Below are positions 1-9,282 of a DNA stretch of 64,000 nucleotides, piece after piece. The translations under genes and the position numbers were made by a program. The stretch comes from Dyadobacter fermentans (GTDB lineage: Bacteria > Bacteroidota > Bacteroidia > Cytophagales > Spirosomataceae). Below the pieces are notes generated by a model. The model saw only the letters and a list, made by a program, of their open reading frames with translations. It had not been told where the DNA came from and searched no databases. The stretch spans positions 930,001 through 994,000 of the forward strand of contig NZ_JAHXBN010000010.1 in NCBI RefSeq assembly GCF_019924045.1, in the 5' to 3' direction. Each line of letters starts with the position of its first letter. The first letter of the stretch is position 1.

Positions 1-593
1 CCCCGGCAATCATGAAGAACATCGATCTCCGCACCTTCAATATCCATTTTCAGGAAATCAATCCGGCTTTCCTTTTCCAGAAAGTCTTTCAGGCGAATGG
101 AATCGATTTTTCGTTTCTGCGCCGTTGAATAAATTGAGGAAGAGTCCGCCGATTCGCTTCCGAACCAAATGCCTTCCTCATTAATCCACACAGCTTTGTC
201 TATAATTTCGACATCGTTCACGCCATTGCCTTCGAGGTTCCGGCGTAGCAACGAAGCTATTGTAGGCTCGGCTTCGAATGCAAGTAATCTGGCCTTGGGG
301 AACAGTTTTTTGAAATACAGAACGCTCATTCCAATATTCGCGCCACAGTCGAAAATCACAGGTTGGGACTGCTCACTTTCAAAGTAGTAGAACTCGTCTG
401 CAAAGATTTCCTTATGCTGCCAAAGAAACGACATGGTGTCGGGGACTTTCAGTTTGAACCCGCCGAATGTCACGTCGGTCAGCTTGTAGCGGGCGCGGTT
501 GCCGTATTTGAGCAGCAACGCCATAAATTCCCGGTTCCGGGCCGATCCGAGGGCATGATAGGGTTCTTTAAGCAGGTAGCGGAGCCAGTACAT
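1..593 (-). CDS. FkbM family SAM-dependent methyltransferase (C-terminus cut by window edge)
   Basis: About 197 residues are visible; the 3' end lies outside the window. The reverse strand reads from ATG at 591-593 (MYWLRYLLKEPYH...) into a Rossmann methyltransferase core with a SAM motif I (FDCGANIGMSVLYFKK), an acidic FEAEP strand end, and the family hallmark DFLKMDIEGAE close to the edge. FkbM proteins methylate sugar hydroxyls, and in gene clusters like this one they usually act on surface polysaccharide. The gene starts 12 bp after the upstream glycosyltransferase on the same strand, so the two are probably one operon. The substrate cannot be inferred. Confidence 0.85.
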   Translation of the reverse strand, partial: MYWLRYLLKEPYHALGSARNREFMALLLKYGNRARYKLTDVTFGGFKLKVPDTMSFLWQHKEIFADEFYYFESEQSQPVIFDCGANIGMSVLYFKKLFPKARLLAFEAEPTIASLLRRNLEGNGVNDVEIIDKAVWINEEGIWFGSESADSSSIYSTAQKRKIDSIRLKDFLEKESRIDFLKMDIEGAEIDVLHDCR

Positions 594-605
594 AAGTGTA
601 GTAGG

Positions 606-1499
606 TCAAATGCCGTATTTGACCCGGTTTTTAATTTTTAAAAGAAAAGATAACCGGTAATATTGCTGGAAAGCACGGATCACATCAGCATCAGGCTTCA
701 AATCGGCGGGCATAGTCACATGTCCTTCCGCCATTTCTTCTCCATATTCCCCCGATTTGAAAGTGAAATTAGTGCCGCTGCCGTCGGTGCCGATATTTTT
801 GATTTTGGAATGGACAGGATACAGTCCATATGCACCATTGGCGAACTGCGAATAAGTCCAGCGGATAGCCCACGAATCGATCACACCTTTTTGTTGCTTG
901 GCTAGCATTGGCCACAGGTCGTCACCACCCTGGTTAAACGCATTTCGCCGTTTGTCGTCTTTTTTCAGGTTTGGGAAATCGCGTACCTGCCAATCGGCCT
1001 TCACCCATTTACGTGCCCAGGTTCCCCAGCCCCAGGAGCTCGCCCGTGGTACGAGGTACAGCTCATGCGGGTAATTTTCAGGGACGCCGATAGGCGGCGT
1101 GTAGCCGGTAACCGAGTAAATGTCGTCTCGCTCCGCATACGTATCCAACGCATTGTTCATAAATGACAGGAAATCGGTGGTACTAAGCATGTCGTCCTCC
1201 AACACAATTACTTTCGGATACCTGGAAAGAACAAAACTGACACCCTCTATCACAGAAGCCGCCAGACCTTTGTTTCGCGGAGATTCAAAGATCGTCACAT
1301 TTTTGAAACCTGTAATGCCTGAAATGTACGCGCGCACCTCATTCACAGCTTCCGCCTCCTGCGCGTGCTTCGGCCCGTCGGAATAGATATACAACTCGCT
1401 TTTGGAAGCGAGCGTATTCATTTGCAGGCTTTTGACAGTCTGCTGCAAATGCCAGGGACGGTTATAGCAAAAAAGAACGATAGGGGCATGGGCGCGCAT
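606..1499 (-). CDS. Family 2-like glycosyltransferase
   Basis: 297 residues with a GT-A fold signature: an N-terminal strand with FCYNRP (residues 10-15), an ENKG-like segment (SPRNKGLA, about 73-80), and a DXD-type metal/nucleotide site LEDDM at 100-104. A SWGWGTW motif (155-161) is typical of the GNT-I/GT2-like sugar transferases found in bacterial polysaccharide clusters. It has no signal peptide or membrane segment, so it should act on the cytoplasmic face. It lies directly upstream of the FkbM gene on the same strand and is divergent from the epimerase. Donor and acceptor are unknown. Confidence 0.8.
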   Translation of the reverse strand: MRAHAPIVLFCYNRPWHLQQTVKSLQMNTLASKSELYIYSDGPKHAQEAEAVNEVRAYISGITGFKNVTIFESPRNKGLAASVIEGVSFVLSRYPKVIVLEDDMLSTTDFLSFMNNALDTYAERDDIYSVTGYTPPIGVPENYPHELYLVPRASSWGWGTWARKWVKADWQVRDFPNLKKDDKRRNAFNQGGDDLWPMLAKQQKGVIDSWAIRWTYSQFANGAYGLYPVHSKIKNIGTDGSGTNFTFKSGEYGEEMAEGHVTMPADLKPDADVIRAFQQYYRLSFLLKIKNRVKYGI

Positions 1500-1610
1500 G
1501 AGCTCATTTGTCGGTTATTGTTGCAAAAGTAGGCCGAATCGTTTCTAAATCACAACAAATGCGAAAGTAGTAAAAAGTCAGGGCGGCGAGTTTTGGTGCC
1601 CAAACTGTAC

Positions 1611-1618
1611 TACCTTTG
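1611..1618 (+). promoter_or_regulatory. Putative -7 promoter box TACCTTTG for the epimerase gene
   Basis: TACCTTTG matches the Bacteroidota -7 consensus TAnnTTTG exactly. A TTG at 1593-1595 could be the -33 element, but the spacing (15 bp) is shorter than usual. A start about 7 bp downstream would leave a leader of under 20 nt before the TTG start at 1642. Confidence 0.4.
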
Positions 1619-1641
1619 CAGGGAAACCGTCATCGAAGTCG

Positions 1642-2742
1642 TTGAAAATAATATGCGTGATGGGGGCGCGGCCCAATTTTGTGAAGGTAGCGGCCTTGTA
1701 CAGAGCCTTCTCAAAGTATCCGGAGTTTTCCGTCTGCCTGGTTCATACCGGCCAGCATCACGACGATGCCATGTACAAGGTATTTCTGACGCAACTGGGC
1801 CTCCCTGAACCGGATTTTTCATTGTGTATTCACGGCGGCTCCCACACCGGACAGACCGCCCAAATCATGCTGGCTTTTGAAAAAGTGCTTTCGAGCGAAT
1901 CCCCGGACCTCGTGGTGGTTGTCGGCGACGTCAATTCGAGTTTGGCATGTGCATTGGTGGCGGCCAAAGAGGGGGTTAAGCTGGCGCACGTGGAGGCCGG
2001 ATTGCGGAGCGGCGACAAAAGTATGCCCGAGGAAATCAACCGTGTTTTGATCGATCATATGGCCGACGAGCTTTTTGTTTCAGAGGAAGCTGCCGTCAGA
2101 AACCTGCAAAACGAGGGTATATCGTCGGGGAAGATCCATTTTGTGGGTAATGTAATGATCGATTCGCTGGTTTATGGCCGCGAAAAAGCAATGGAACTGC
2201 CTTTGCTGAATGACTTGGGGTTGAAAAAGGGGGAGTATGTGGTATTGACGATGCATCGGCCATCGAATGTGGATTCGCCTGCGGAACTGACGTTGCTTGC
2301 GGATTTGATACAAGCCTTGGGCAAAATCAGGCCGGTCGTTTTTCCGGTCCATCCCAGGACGAAATCGAGTCTGATCAGCCATGGGATCTGGGGGCAGCTT
2401 GAAAATTGCAGTGGATTGCATTTGCTGCCGCCTCAGGGTTATCTGGAATTTATCAACCTGATTTCCCATGCTGCCCTCGTCATCACCGATTCCGGCGGCG
2501 TGCAGGAGGAAACGACATTTCTGAACGTGCCCTGTGTGACTTTCAGGAAATCTACGGAACGCCCGTCGACAATCGGGGAGGGAACGAACCGGCTTGTAGG
2601 TGATCTGGACGTTGCTCACGCACTCTGCATTATAACCGAAGTTTTAAAAGAGGAGAAGAACCAGACATCTTTGCCTGCACTGTGGGATGGCCTCGCGTCG
2701 GACCGCATTGTGCAAATAATTCAAAAGAAGTATTTAAAATAG
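1642..2742 (+). CDS. wecB: UDP-N-acetylglucosamine 2-epimerase (non-hydrolysing)
   Basis: 366 residues, normal for the family. It interconverts UDP-GlcNAc and UDP-ManNAc in the cytoplasm, supplying ManNAc-type sugars for surface glycans. Visible motifs: GARPNFVKVAAL at the N-terminus, TGQHHDDAM, VVGDVNSSLACALVA, HVEAGLRSGDKSMPEE-NR (catalytic acidic residues and substrate loop), TMHRPSNVD, VFPVHPRTK and ITDSGGVQEE (UDP-binding GGxxEE). The start is a TTG: no ATG or GTG lies upstream in frame that fits, and the protein must begin MKIICVMGARPN. The flippase gene follows 6 bp after the stop, so the two are co-transcribed. Confidence 0.93.
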   Translation: MKIICVMGARPNFVKVAALYRAFSKYPEFSVCLVHTGQHHDDAMYKVFLTQLGLPEPDFSLCIHGGSHTGQTAQIMLAFEKVLSSESPDLVVVVGDVNSSLACALVAAKEGVKLAHVEAGLRSGDKSMPEEINRVLIDHMADELFVSEEAAVRNLQNEGISSGKIHFVGNVMIDSLVYGREKAMELPLLNDLGLKKGEYVVLTMHRPSNVDSPAELTLLADLIQALGKIRPVVFPVHPRTKSSLISHGIWGQLENCSGLHLLPPQGYLEFINLISHAALVITDSGGVQEETTFLNVPCVTFRKSTERPSTIGEGTNRLVGDLDVAHALCIITEVLKEEKNQTSLPALWDGLASDRIVQIIQKKYLK

Positions 2743-2748
2743 ATTGAC

Positions 2749-4260
2749 GTGGGAATTGTTGTACGACAAAGCTTAAAGGCAGGGCTGGGCTCTTATATCG
2801 GGGTTGGGATCGGGATTATTAATCAAATGTATGTTTCTACCAAATTCCTTTCGGTAGAAGAATTGGCGTTGACCCGGTTGCTTTTCGAAAACAGTTTACT
2901 TTTTGCCGCTTTTGCGCATTTGGGCACGCCGCTTATTGCAGATAAATTTTTCGCAAAATTCAGGGATGACGATTCCGGGCATAATGGCATATTGCCGCTC
3001 CTTTTGGGGTTGCCATTTGTGGGAGGTTTGTTGTTCACGATTCTTTACCTGCTATGCTCGGGATGGATACAAGAGTACTATTCCGAAAACTCGCCGTTGC
3101 TGATCAAATATCATATTCTGGTAATCCCTTTAACCTTGTTCTGGCTTTACCTGGCGGTTTTGGAATCGTATTGCCGGAATAATTCACGTATAGCCGTTCC
3201 CAATTTTATACGTGAAGTTTTCCTCCGGCTGGCCAACATAATGGTCATTCTCATGTTCGGATTCGGATGGGTCAGTTTTCAGTTAATGCTCTGGCTACTG
3301 ATCGCATCCTATGGCCTGGCCCTGATCTCGCTGATATTTTATATTCACAAGCTGGGAAAATGGTATTGGTTTAAACCCAATCCGCAGATACTCACCGGAC
3401 CGTTATTCAGGAACATGCTGGCTTATGGAAGCTTCTCGATTCTCGGGGGCATAGGCGTAAACCTGATGCTTTTTATCGACCGTTCTATGCTCGCGGGAGA
3501 GCGGGGGCTTATTCAAACAGGGATATTTATTATAGCCGCGTATATCGCCGGGGTAATTGAAATACCCAAGAAGGCCATTTCGCAAATATCCATTCCTTTA
3601 TTGTCCACTTCTTTGGGCAAAGAAGATTACGAATTTGTCCGTCAGATCAACGTCAAATCGGCATTGAATCAATTGATAGCCGGGGGACTGTTCTTCCTAT
3701 TAATATGGAGCAGTATTGATGATATTTTCCTGCTCATTCCCAAAGGCGAAACCTACCGGGAAGGCAAACTCGTAGTGCTTTTCCTGGCATTGGTAAAAGT
3801 ATTCGATACGGGAACGGGGCTCAATACGGAAATAATCCTGTATTCGAGGTTTTATAAGTATGCAACGTATCTCATTCTGGGGTCGGCCATTTTGGGCTTT
3901 TTATTGAACGTTTTGTTCATACCCATGTACGGCTTTATCGGGGCGGCATTGGCTACCATGATCACCACATTCCTTTATTCCATGTCCAGGCTGTTTCTGG
4001 TCTGGCGCAAATTTGGCATTCAGCCTTTTTCGCAGGGAACGGTGAAAGTAATATTGGTGCTGGCTGTGTTGTACTTATCCACATTCCTTGAACCGGAATA
4101 TACCGTTTCCAAATTGTCGGCTATGCTCGCCATCGTGCTCCGGTCGGCGTTTTTGTGTGTGGCTTTCGCCATATTGATCCTTAAACTGGATGTTTCGCCG
4201 GAGATAAGAGCACTTTTTGAAACTGCCAAAAAGCGGCTGCCTTATGTGAATGGTAAGTAA
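2749..4260 (+). CDS. Oligosaccharide flippase / polysaccharide biosynthesis membrane protein (Wzx-like)
   Basis: 503 residues with a GTG start, almost entirely hydrophobic, with about 12-14 predicted membrane segments separated by short charged loops. This is the pattern of the MOP superfamily of Wzx flippases, which move undecaprenyl-linked oligosaccharide repeat units across the inner membrane. It begins 6 bp after the epimerase stop. Its C-terminal half carries the long loop and paired helices (about 215-400) seen in polysaccharide biosynthesis proteins. It converges with the FkbM gene at 4280. No repeat-unit polymerase (Wzy) is visible, so the rest of the pathway lies elsewhere. Confidence 0.8.
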   Translation: MGIVVRQSLKAGLGSYIGVGIGIINQMYVSTKFLSVEELALTRLLFENSLLFAAFAHLGTPLIADKFFAKFRDDDSGHNGILPLLLGLPFVGGLLFTILYLLCSGWIQEYYSENSPLLIKYHILVIPLTLFWLYLAVLESYCRNNSRIAVPNFIREVFLRLANIMVILMFGFGWVSFQLMLWLLIASYGLALISLIFYIHKLGKWYWFKPNPQILTGPLFRNMLAYGSFSILGGIGVNLMLFIDRSMLAGERGLIQTGIFIIAAYIAGVIEIPKKAISQISIPLLSTSLGKEDYEFVRQINVKSALNQLIAGGLFFLLIWSSIDDIFLLIPKGETYREGKLVVLFLALVKVFDTGTGLNTEIILYSRFYKYATYLILGSAILGFLLNVLFIPMYGFIGAALATMITTFLYSMSRLFLVWRKFGIQPFSQGTVKVILVLAVLYLSTFLEPEYTVSKLSAMLAIVLRSAFLCVAFAILILKLDVSPEIRALFETAKKRLPYVNGK

Positions 4261-4279
4261 TCCCGAGCGCAGGAGTTGT

Positions 4280-5164
4280 TTAAATATCCATTTTCCGGAA
4301 CCGGATTCTCCTGGCGCTTTTAATGCGTTCCTGCACAAATTCCAAGTCCCGCAGATAGATCGTGTCGTGTGAGCCGGTAGTTTCCAATTTTTGCAGGATT
4401 CTTTTAAACGGATCATAGCTGTGTGGCACAAATCCCAGGTCGAGCAGCTTGTTATGCAGGTAATTTTGCCCGAATTCGTATTGATCTGAAAGGCCATTCG
4501 TTTCCATAATGATCACCCTCAAATTGGGATTGGCCAGGGTGTCGGGGGCGCCGTTGATGACGTTGGCCTCGAAGCCTTCCACATCGATCTTTAAAAAGTT
4601 CGCCGTTTTATCTGCCAGCAGGTGGTCCAGCGTGTCAACCGGGACCTGAATCGTGGCGCCTGCCTGCTCCTGGCTGTTACTGATTACGTGGTTAGTGGCG
4701 TCGAGATTGTTGGTGAAAACCAGTTTTTCCTCCTTATCACCGACTCCCAGGTTCCGCAGATCAACCAGGCCTTCCAGCTGATTGTAGGTTACATTTCTTT
4801 TTAATTTCGAGAATGTCGACGGGATCGGTTCAAATGCGATGGCATTGGCGCCGGCTACGCCCGCAGCCAGGATCGTGTATACCCCCACATTGGCGCCTAT
4901 GTCCACAAACGTGTCGCCTGGGCGCAGGTAATGCGTAAGGAACAGCATTTCGTGGAGGTCGTAGAGTCCCGTGTAAATCTGAAGTTCAGCACTGGACATT
5001 CCTTTTTCAACAACCAGCGAAGTATTTTCGAGAAAAGGATAGACCATCGGGTGATGGTGCAAACGAATGACAATCCCTCTTTTGAAGAACGTCATCAAGG
5101 CCGGGAGTTTGTTGTTCTGATTTAAAGGGTGACTCAGTATGGTCTTGATCGTCTTTAACTTCAT
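4280..5164 (-). CDS. FkbM family methyltransferase
   Basis: 294 residues. SAM-binding motif I TFVDIGANVGVYTILAA sits at about 85-101, a post-I FEPIPSTFSKLKRN segment at about 111-124, and the FkbM hallmark NFLKIDVEGFEANVING at about 189-205. The first 60 residues are a variable domain. It is the second FkbM protein in the window, separated by the epimerase-flippase pair. It converges with the flippase gene, and 19 bp separate the stops. It probably O-methylates a sugar of the surface polysaccharide or a glycolipid; the target is unknown. Confidence 0.87.
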   Translation of the reverse strand: MKLKTIKTILSHPLNQNNKLPALMTFFKRGIVIRLHHHPMVYPFLENTSLVVEKGMSSAELQIYTGLYDLHEMLFLTHYLRPGDTFVDIGANVGVYTILAAGVAGANAIAFEPIPSTFSKLKRNVTYNQLEGLVDLRNLGVGDKEEKLVFTNNLDATNHVISNSQEQAGATIQVPVDTLDHLLADKTANFLKIDVEGFEANVINGAPDTLANPNLRVIIMETNGLSDQYEFGQNYLHNKLLDLGFVPHSYDPFKRILQKLETTGSHDTIYLRDLEFVQERIKSARRIRFRKMDI

Positions 5165-5271
5165 TAGGCTGTTCGAGGTTTTGTACCAGGCCGGGAAAAT
5201 TTTGGTTGCTAATGTAGCTATTTGCGCCCTGTAAGCAAAACGTTCCCGGTTAGCTCCCGAAATAGCTGCAT

Positions 5272-6561
5272 TTAGTAAACTATCATAAGGCTGCCCTGTT
5301 TTACCAGTTTTTCACCGGATAAAATTCGGAATGCATAGCTGCCGGATGGCACCAGCTTATCCCGGTACTTTCCATCCCATTCCGTGGCATAGCCTTGTGA
5401 ATAATAAATTACTTCGCCCCACCGGTTGAAAATGTAAATGCGCAATTCTTCCACTCCCTCGGCATTATAAATTTTCCAGGTATCGTTTTTACCGTCGCGG
5501 TTAGGCGTAAAAATGTCGGGAACCAGTAGAGCGGACCTTTCTTCCGGTAGGTCCCCGCAGTTTTTGACTTGCAGCATTTGGTTTAATTCAAACGGAGCAG
5601 GTTGGCTGAAACACGTAGGATCGAATGCGACCGTCACGTTCACCTGTATTGGATAGTCCGATGTCTTTTTCTCCGTTTTTAACAGCAGTACCGATGACGA
5701 CTCTGATTGTGCCGCATCATCGACTTGCCATTTAAAAACAGAGCCCGGTTTATCGGAAATAACTTTCAGGGATACCGGTTCGCCGCCGCAAATCGGGTTC
5801 TTATCCACGGTTAACTGAGCGTTTACAGGGGCCGCAGGGATATTAGGGCCATTGTACAATGCATCGATCTCCTCCTTGTTCAAAGGCCGGTTATAGAGAT
5901 GGATGTCGTCCAGGCGTCCAAAGAAGGCCTGCCCGTAATTATTGCGCGCGCCAATCATCGCACGGACTGTATTAATTCCGTAGAAAGCCTTCTTCTTGTT
6001 CGCGCTGTTGGAGCAAACCATCTGACCATTGACATAGAAATAGTAGTCGTCGTTATCCCTTACCAGCACAAGATGGTACCATTGCTTTATCGGCTCTACC
6101 GATGGCCCCGAGCACAGGATATTGTCGGCAACACCCAGGTAAGACCCGTGTGAAAACCCCGTATGCCGGTCGTTGGAATAATGGTCGCCGAAGAGAATGT
6201 GCTGGTCGCCGTAGTCGCTCCCAACTGAAAACAGGAACATCGCAGTGGTGGGTGAGGGAGCGTCGTCGGGATAGGCCCACACCGAATAAGTGAAATTGTC
6301 AAGCTGCAAGTCGCCCGGGCCGATCTCGATTCTATCGTCATAACCATCGAACTGATAGGCGGAATTGGCGTTGCCGAAGCGATCGGCGGCAAGTTGGGCA
6401 CCTGATACGGTTCCGTGATTTGCGATCGGACTGAAATCTTGCGCAGTTCCTGAAAACGGGTAGCAGCCAATCAGTCCTCGTTCGAGATCGACTTGGGCAA
6501 ATGCAACTGAATGAAGGTAAATGATAGAGAGAAGAATGACAACCCTACGAACAAGGCTCAT
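5272..6561 (-). CDS. Secreted LamG-domain protein with T9SS type B C-terminal sorting domain
   Basis: 429 residues. A signal peptide (hydrophobic core VVILLSIIYLHSVAFAQ) is followed by a LamG/concanavalin-like domain (about 50-235; YPFSGTAQDFS, NHGTVSGA, GRLDDIHLYNRPL). An Ig-like segment with two cysteines covers about 250-335. The terminal 85 residues carry the gliding-motility type signature: VPDIFTPNRDGKNDTW, FNRWGEVIYYS, WDGKYRDKLVPSGSYAFRI. This C-terminal domain directs export through the type IX secretion system to the cell surface or medium. LamG suggests binding to carbohydrate or matrix. No catalytic domain is visible, so an adhesin-like role is an inference. Confidence 0.88.
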   Translation of the reverse strand: MSLVRRVVILLSIIYLHSVAFAQVDLERGLIGCYPFSGTAQDFSPIANHGTVSGAQLAADRFGNANSAYQFDGYDDRIEIGPGDLQLDNFTYSVWAYPDDAPSPTTAMFLFSVGSDYGDQHILFGDHYSNDRHTGFSHGSYLGVADNILCSGPSVEPIKQWYHLVLVRDNDDYYFYVNGQMVCSNSANKKKAFYGINTVRAMIGARNNYGQAFFGRLDDIHLYNRPLNKEEIDALYNGPNIPAAPVNAQLTVDKNPICGGEPVSLKVISDKPGSVFKWQVDDAAQSESSSVLLLKTEKKTSDYPIQVNVTVAFDPTCFSQPAPFELNQMLQVKNCGDLPEERSALLVPDIFTPNRDGKNDTWKIYNAEGVEELRIYIFNRWGEVIYYSQGYATEWDGKYRDKLVPSGSYAFRILSGEKLVKQGSLMIVY

Positions 6562-6657
6562 AGTTTAGCTAGTAACCAAATGTATATGAATGAGACAGTA
6601 AGATCAGTAATTTTTCCAACATCCGGAAAGGAGCCACGATTTCCGGATTAGAAAAAG

Positions 6658-7650
6658 TCAGATCATGGCCTCGTAAATAATTTTGGGGCATTCCCGGCCT
6701 CCTATGCGCCGTTTGAAACTGGCCAGCGACGGTTTTTCGTAACCGAAGTGGTCGAGAGAAATACCGAGGTCCAGGATTTCTATCCCGCTGTTCCTGCAAT
6801 ATTGATAGGCTGCTTCGAAAAGCATAAGTGAAGGGCTGATTGTGCGGAATTCAGGAAGAAAGCCGGACAAAAAATGGTATAGAACATGGTCACTTGCCCG
6901 TACCAGTAACGCTGCGGCGATGGTTTGCGGCCCGCTTCTGACCGTCATACTGATGTAGCTTTCGGGTGCTGCATGGATGATCCGGGCTATTTGTCCCGGC
7001 GCTACCCGCCTATACCGACCGTGCGCGCGGTCGCATTCATGAAGCAGGGTTTCTGTTGCTTCGTCACAAATTCCGGTTTTTAGATCAATGCGTAAACCGC
7101 TGTTTTTGCCTTTGGCTAATCGCCGCCGCTCCGCTGGCTCAATAATCCGGTCAAAATGCTGGTCACTAATAGGAATATAATGATTAGAATAGGTATGATT
7201 GGGTGAAAAACCGGCAGCGAGGTAGCTGCGATGGCAAATTTCATGGGTTAGTGGGTGGTAACATGCAGGCGCGGTTTTTATGGTAAGTGTTTTGCCTCCC
7301 ATGCGGGTTGCCCACTCGCGAATGCAGGAAAGCAGGAATATCAGCCGGCATTCCGGGCAATGCGCTACCGGCATAATGCCGCCGAACGGGGCCAATGGCG
7401 GTGAAGTCCATCCATGAGTGCCTGGCTGGCAGTGAAATACGGCCAAAATGTGACCCGATTCTTTGGAACTAAGAATAAATGAATAAATTAGGTCAGAAGT
7501 CTGAACAGCCAGTTGTTGCTTCCTGAAAAAAAGCCATGGAACGGTTGTGGGAAAAGGGGCTTCCTGCATTGGAAATACATCCACGACGCTGTCGTCATTG
7601 GTCCAGGAGCGGAGAGAAGTGCGTGTAAAACTATTACTTATCGGGCCCAA
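6658..7650 (-). CDS. FemAB-like GNAT N-acetyltransferase
   Basis: 330 residues with the layout of FemAB-like acetyltransferases of polysaccharide clusters (Acetyltransf_6 type): an N-terminal half with GGIMPVAHC, then a second GNAT lobe with AALLVRASDHVLYHFLSG, SLMLFEAAYQYCRNSG and the terminal LDLGISLDHFGYEKPSLASFKRRIGG. This last motif is common in proteins that acylate peptidyl or sugar amines using acyl-CoA or tRNA donors. The start used is a TTG directly after an in-frame stop; an ATG at 7567-7569 would give 303 residues and is a real alternative. A role in acylating a glycan is inferred from the neighbourhood. Confidence 0.65.
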   Translation of the reverse strand: MGPISNSFTRTSLRSWTNDDSVVDVFPMQEAPFPTTVPWLFFRKQQLAVQTSDLIYSFILSSKESGHILAVFHCQPGTHGWTSPPLAPFGGIMPVAHCPECRLIFLLSCIREWATRMGGKTLTIKTAPACYHPLTHEICHRSYLAAGFSPNHTYSNHYIPISDQHFDRIIEPAERRRLAKGKNSGLRIDLKTGICDEATETLLHECDRAHGRYRRVAPGQIARIIHAAPESYISMTVRSGPQTIAAALLVRASDHVLYHFLSGFLPEFRTISPSLMLFEAAYQYCRNSGIEILDLGISLDHFGYEKPSLASFKRRIGGRECPKIIYEAMI

Positions 7651-7750
7651 AAGTTATAGTATGTGTGTTAAATGTGCTCAGATCAAGGATTTTGATAAAT
7701 TATTGATATACTAATTTGATATTTTTTATGTTTAATACAATGCTGATTAC

Positions 7751-7758
7751 TATTTTTG
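7751..7758 (+). promoter_or_regulatory. Putative -7 box TATTTTTG upstream of the NarL-type regulator
   Basis: An exact TAnnTTTG match in an AT-rich 261-bp gap, about 150 bp before the regulator start. No TTG is correctly spaced as a -33 element. The rest of the gap shows no other feature. Confidence 0.3.
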
Positions 7759-7911
7759 TTAATTCATCAAATCAGTTCAACCAGGATGTACAAAATTGTA
7801 CTGGTTGGTAATCAGGATTTTCAGTTCAAGGGCAATCATCAGGCTGGAAATTGATTGTCCGGATTAATTTGACACCAGTAGTTTTTTACATCCATTGGAC
7901 CCAACCCATCC

Positions 7912-8532
7912 ATGAAACACATACTGATCGCCGAAGACCATGCTGTGGTAAGAATCGGTACCAAACACCTCCTCAAATCACTAATTCCGGATTCAACAAT
8001 TTCGGACGTTGACGATTTTGATAAAATTCTTCAGGAACTTGAGACGAAAGCTTATGACCTCCTGATTCTGGATATCAATATTCCGGGCGGTAATACTACC
8101 AAAATGGTGGAAACCATCCGTGCGAAATCGCCGGGCGTCAGAATTCTTATGTTTTCGAGCTACGACGAACAACTTTACGGTCTGATGTACCTTCAAGCGG
8201 GTGCAGATGGATACCTGTCGAAGGATGCACCGGAGGAAGAGTTCAAAACCGCCGTTATGAGCGTCCTGAACAATAAGAAGTACATGAGCGAAGATATGCA
8301 GCAAATGAATATCAATCGTCTCATCAATCCGAAGGAATACATGCCGGATCCGATCGTGAGCCTTTCGCCGCGTGAAACCGACGTGATGAACCTTTTGAAG
8401 GAAGGATTAGGAACCGCAAAAATTGCAGAAAAGCTGAACTTGCAGCTATCTACCGTTAGTACTTACAAGGCCCGTATTTTCGAAAAGCTGGGCGTTAAGA
8501 ACATCGTAGAGCTGATTACCAAGATTAAGTAA
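7912..8532 (+). CDS. NarL/FixJ (LuxR-type) response regulator
   Basis: 206 residues. The receiver domain (1-120) has the acidic pair E8/D9, the phospho-acceptor Asp54 (LLILDINIPGG), a switch Ser/Thr region (MFSSYD) and Lys in LSKDAPEEE. The output domain (about 140-203) is a LuxR helix-turn-helix: LSPRETDVMNLLKEGLGTAKIA, then STVSTYKARIFEKLGVKN. It is a cytoplasmic DNA-binding regulator activated by a partner kinase; no kinase gene is adjacent, so it is an orphan here. A strong terminator follows at once, so it is probably monocistronic. The regulon is unknown. Confidence 0.92.
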   Translation: MKHILIAEDHAVVRIGTKHLLKSLIPDSTISDVDDFDKILQELETKAYDLLILDINIPGGNTTKMVETIRAKSPGVRILMFSSYDEQLYGLMYLQAGADGYLSKDAPEEEFKTAVMSVLNNKKYMSEDMQQMNINRLINPKEYMPDPIVSLSPRETDVMNLLKEGLGTAKIAEKLNLQLSTVSTYKARIFEKLGVKNIVELITKIK

Positions 8533-8550
8533 TTTATTCTTATCATACCG

Positions 8551-8588
8551 AAAAAGGTTTCTGTACCAGGTGCAGAAACCTTTTTTTT
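8551..8588 (+). terminator. Rho-independent terminator after the NarL-type regulator
   Basis: AAAAAGGTTTCTG pairs with CAGAAACCTTTTTTTT around a short loop, giving a near-perfect stem with an eight-T tail. It overlaps the GTG codon at 8570 that would extend the next reading frame, which argues for the ATG at 8612 as that gene's start. Confidence 0.9.
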
Positions 8589-8611
8589 GTGAAATCAATC
8601 GAGTGAAATTC

Positions 8612-9142
8612 ATGCGTAAGCTGAGTGTAGATGAAATGGACCGGATGTCGGTCGAAGAGTTTAGGGAGTCGGAAAAATTCCCGTTTGTGATCGTGCTGGA
8701 CAACATCAGGAGCCTGAACAATATCGGCTCGTTTTTCCGGACTGCGGATGCATTGCGGGCAGAGAAAATAGTCCTCTGCGGCTATACGCAGGCGCCACCG
8801 CATCGCGAGATCACGCGCAGTGCCCTCGGAGCCGAAATGTCGGTGGCGTGGGAAAAGTGCCCAAGCGCGGCCGAGGCGGTTAAAATATTGAAATCGGAAG
8901 GATATAAGGTCTGGTGCGTGGAACAGGCGGAGGGGAGTGTGCTATTGCAAAATTTCGGCCCGGACAGGGGAGTGCCTCATGCCTTTGTATTTGGTAATGA
9001 GGTTGAAGGGGTGAGCGATGCTGCCATTGCGGAATCCGACGGCTGTCTGGAAATTCCGCAGTTCGGGACGAAGCATTCTTTCAACGTATCGGTATCGGCG
9101 GGAATCGTGTTGTGGGATTTTGTAAAGAGAAATATAACATAA
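8612..9142 (+). CDS. TrmH/SpoU family RNA 2'-O-methyltransferase
   Basis: 176 residues. It carries the three SPOUT motifs: VIVLDNIRSLNNIGSFFRTA (motif 1, Asn/Arg), FVFGNEVEGVS (motif 2) and EIPQFGTKHSFNVSVSAG (motif 3), which form the trefoil knot that binds SAM. Such enzymes 2'-O-methylate tRNA or rRNA; this short form lacks the N-terminal L30e-like domain of RlmB-type enzymes and resembles TrmH/TrmL-like proteins. ATG 8612 is chosen because the longer frame starts inside the preceding terminator hairpin. The exact RNA target is not predictable. Confidence 0.88.
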   Translation: MRKLSVDEMDRMSVEEFRESEKFPFVIVLDNIRSLNNIGSFFRTADALRAEKIVLCGYTQAPPHREITRSALGAEMSVAWEKCPSAAEAVKILKSEGYKVWCVEQAEGSVLLQNFGPDRGVPHAFVFGNEVEGVSDAAIAESDGCLEIPQFGTKHSFNVSVSAGIVLWDFVKRNIT

Positions 9143-9225
9143 AAATAATACCGAAAATTTGCTATTTATAAATTAATAATGGGTATTTGTAGGTTATTGC
9201 CTGGCGGCAATTTTGACCTGGTATA

Positions 9226-9240
9226 GCTCCTCTGCGGAGC
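9226..9240. repeat. Small hairpin GCTCC-TCTGC-GGAGC
   Basis: A 5-bp perfect stem in the gap between the methyltransferase and the Lys/Ala-rich gene. It is REP-like in size, but no second copy was found in the window. It could be an RNA stem in the leader of the downstream gene. Confidence 0.25.
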
Positions 9241-9282
9241 CGGGCTACATGTATTATTTATGAAATTCTTAATATCAGATTT

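Noticed and set aside
8570..8611. Earlier GTG start for the TrmH-family gene
   Set aside because: It lies inside the 3' arm of the preceding terminator; the conserved protein begins at ATG 8612.
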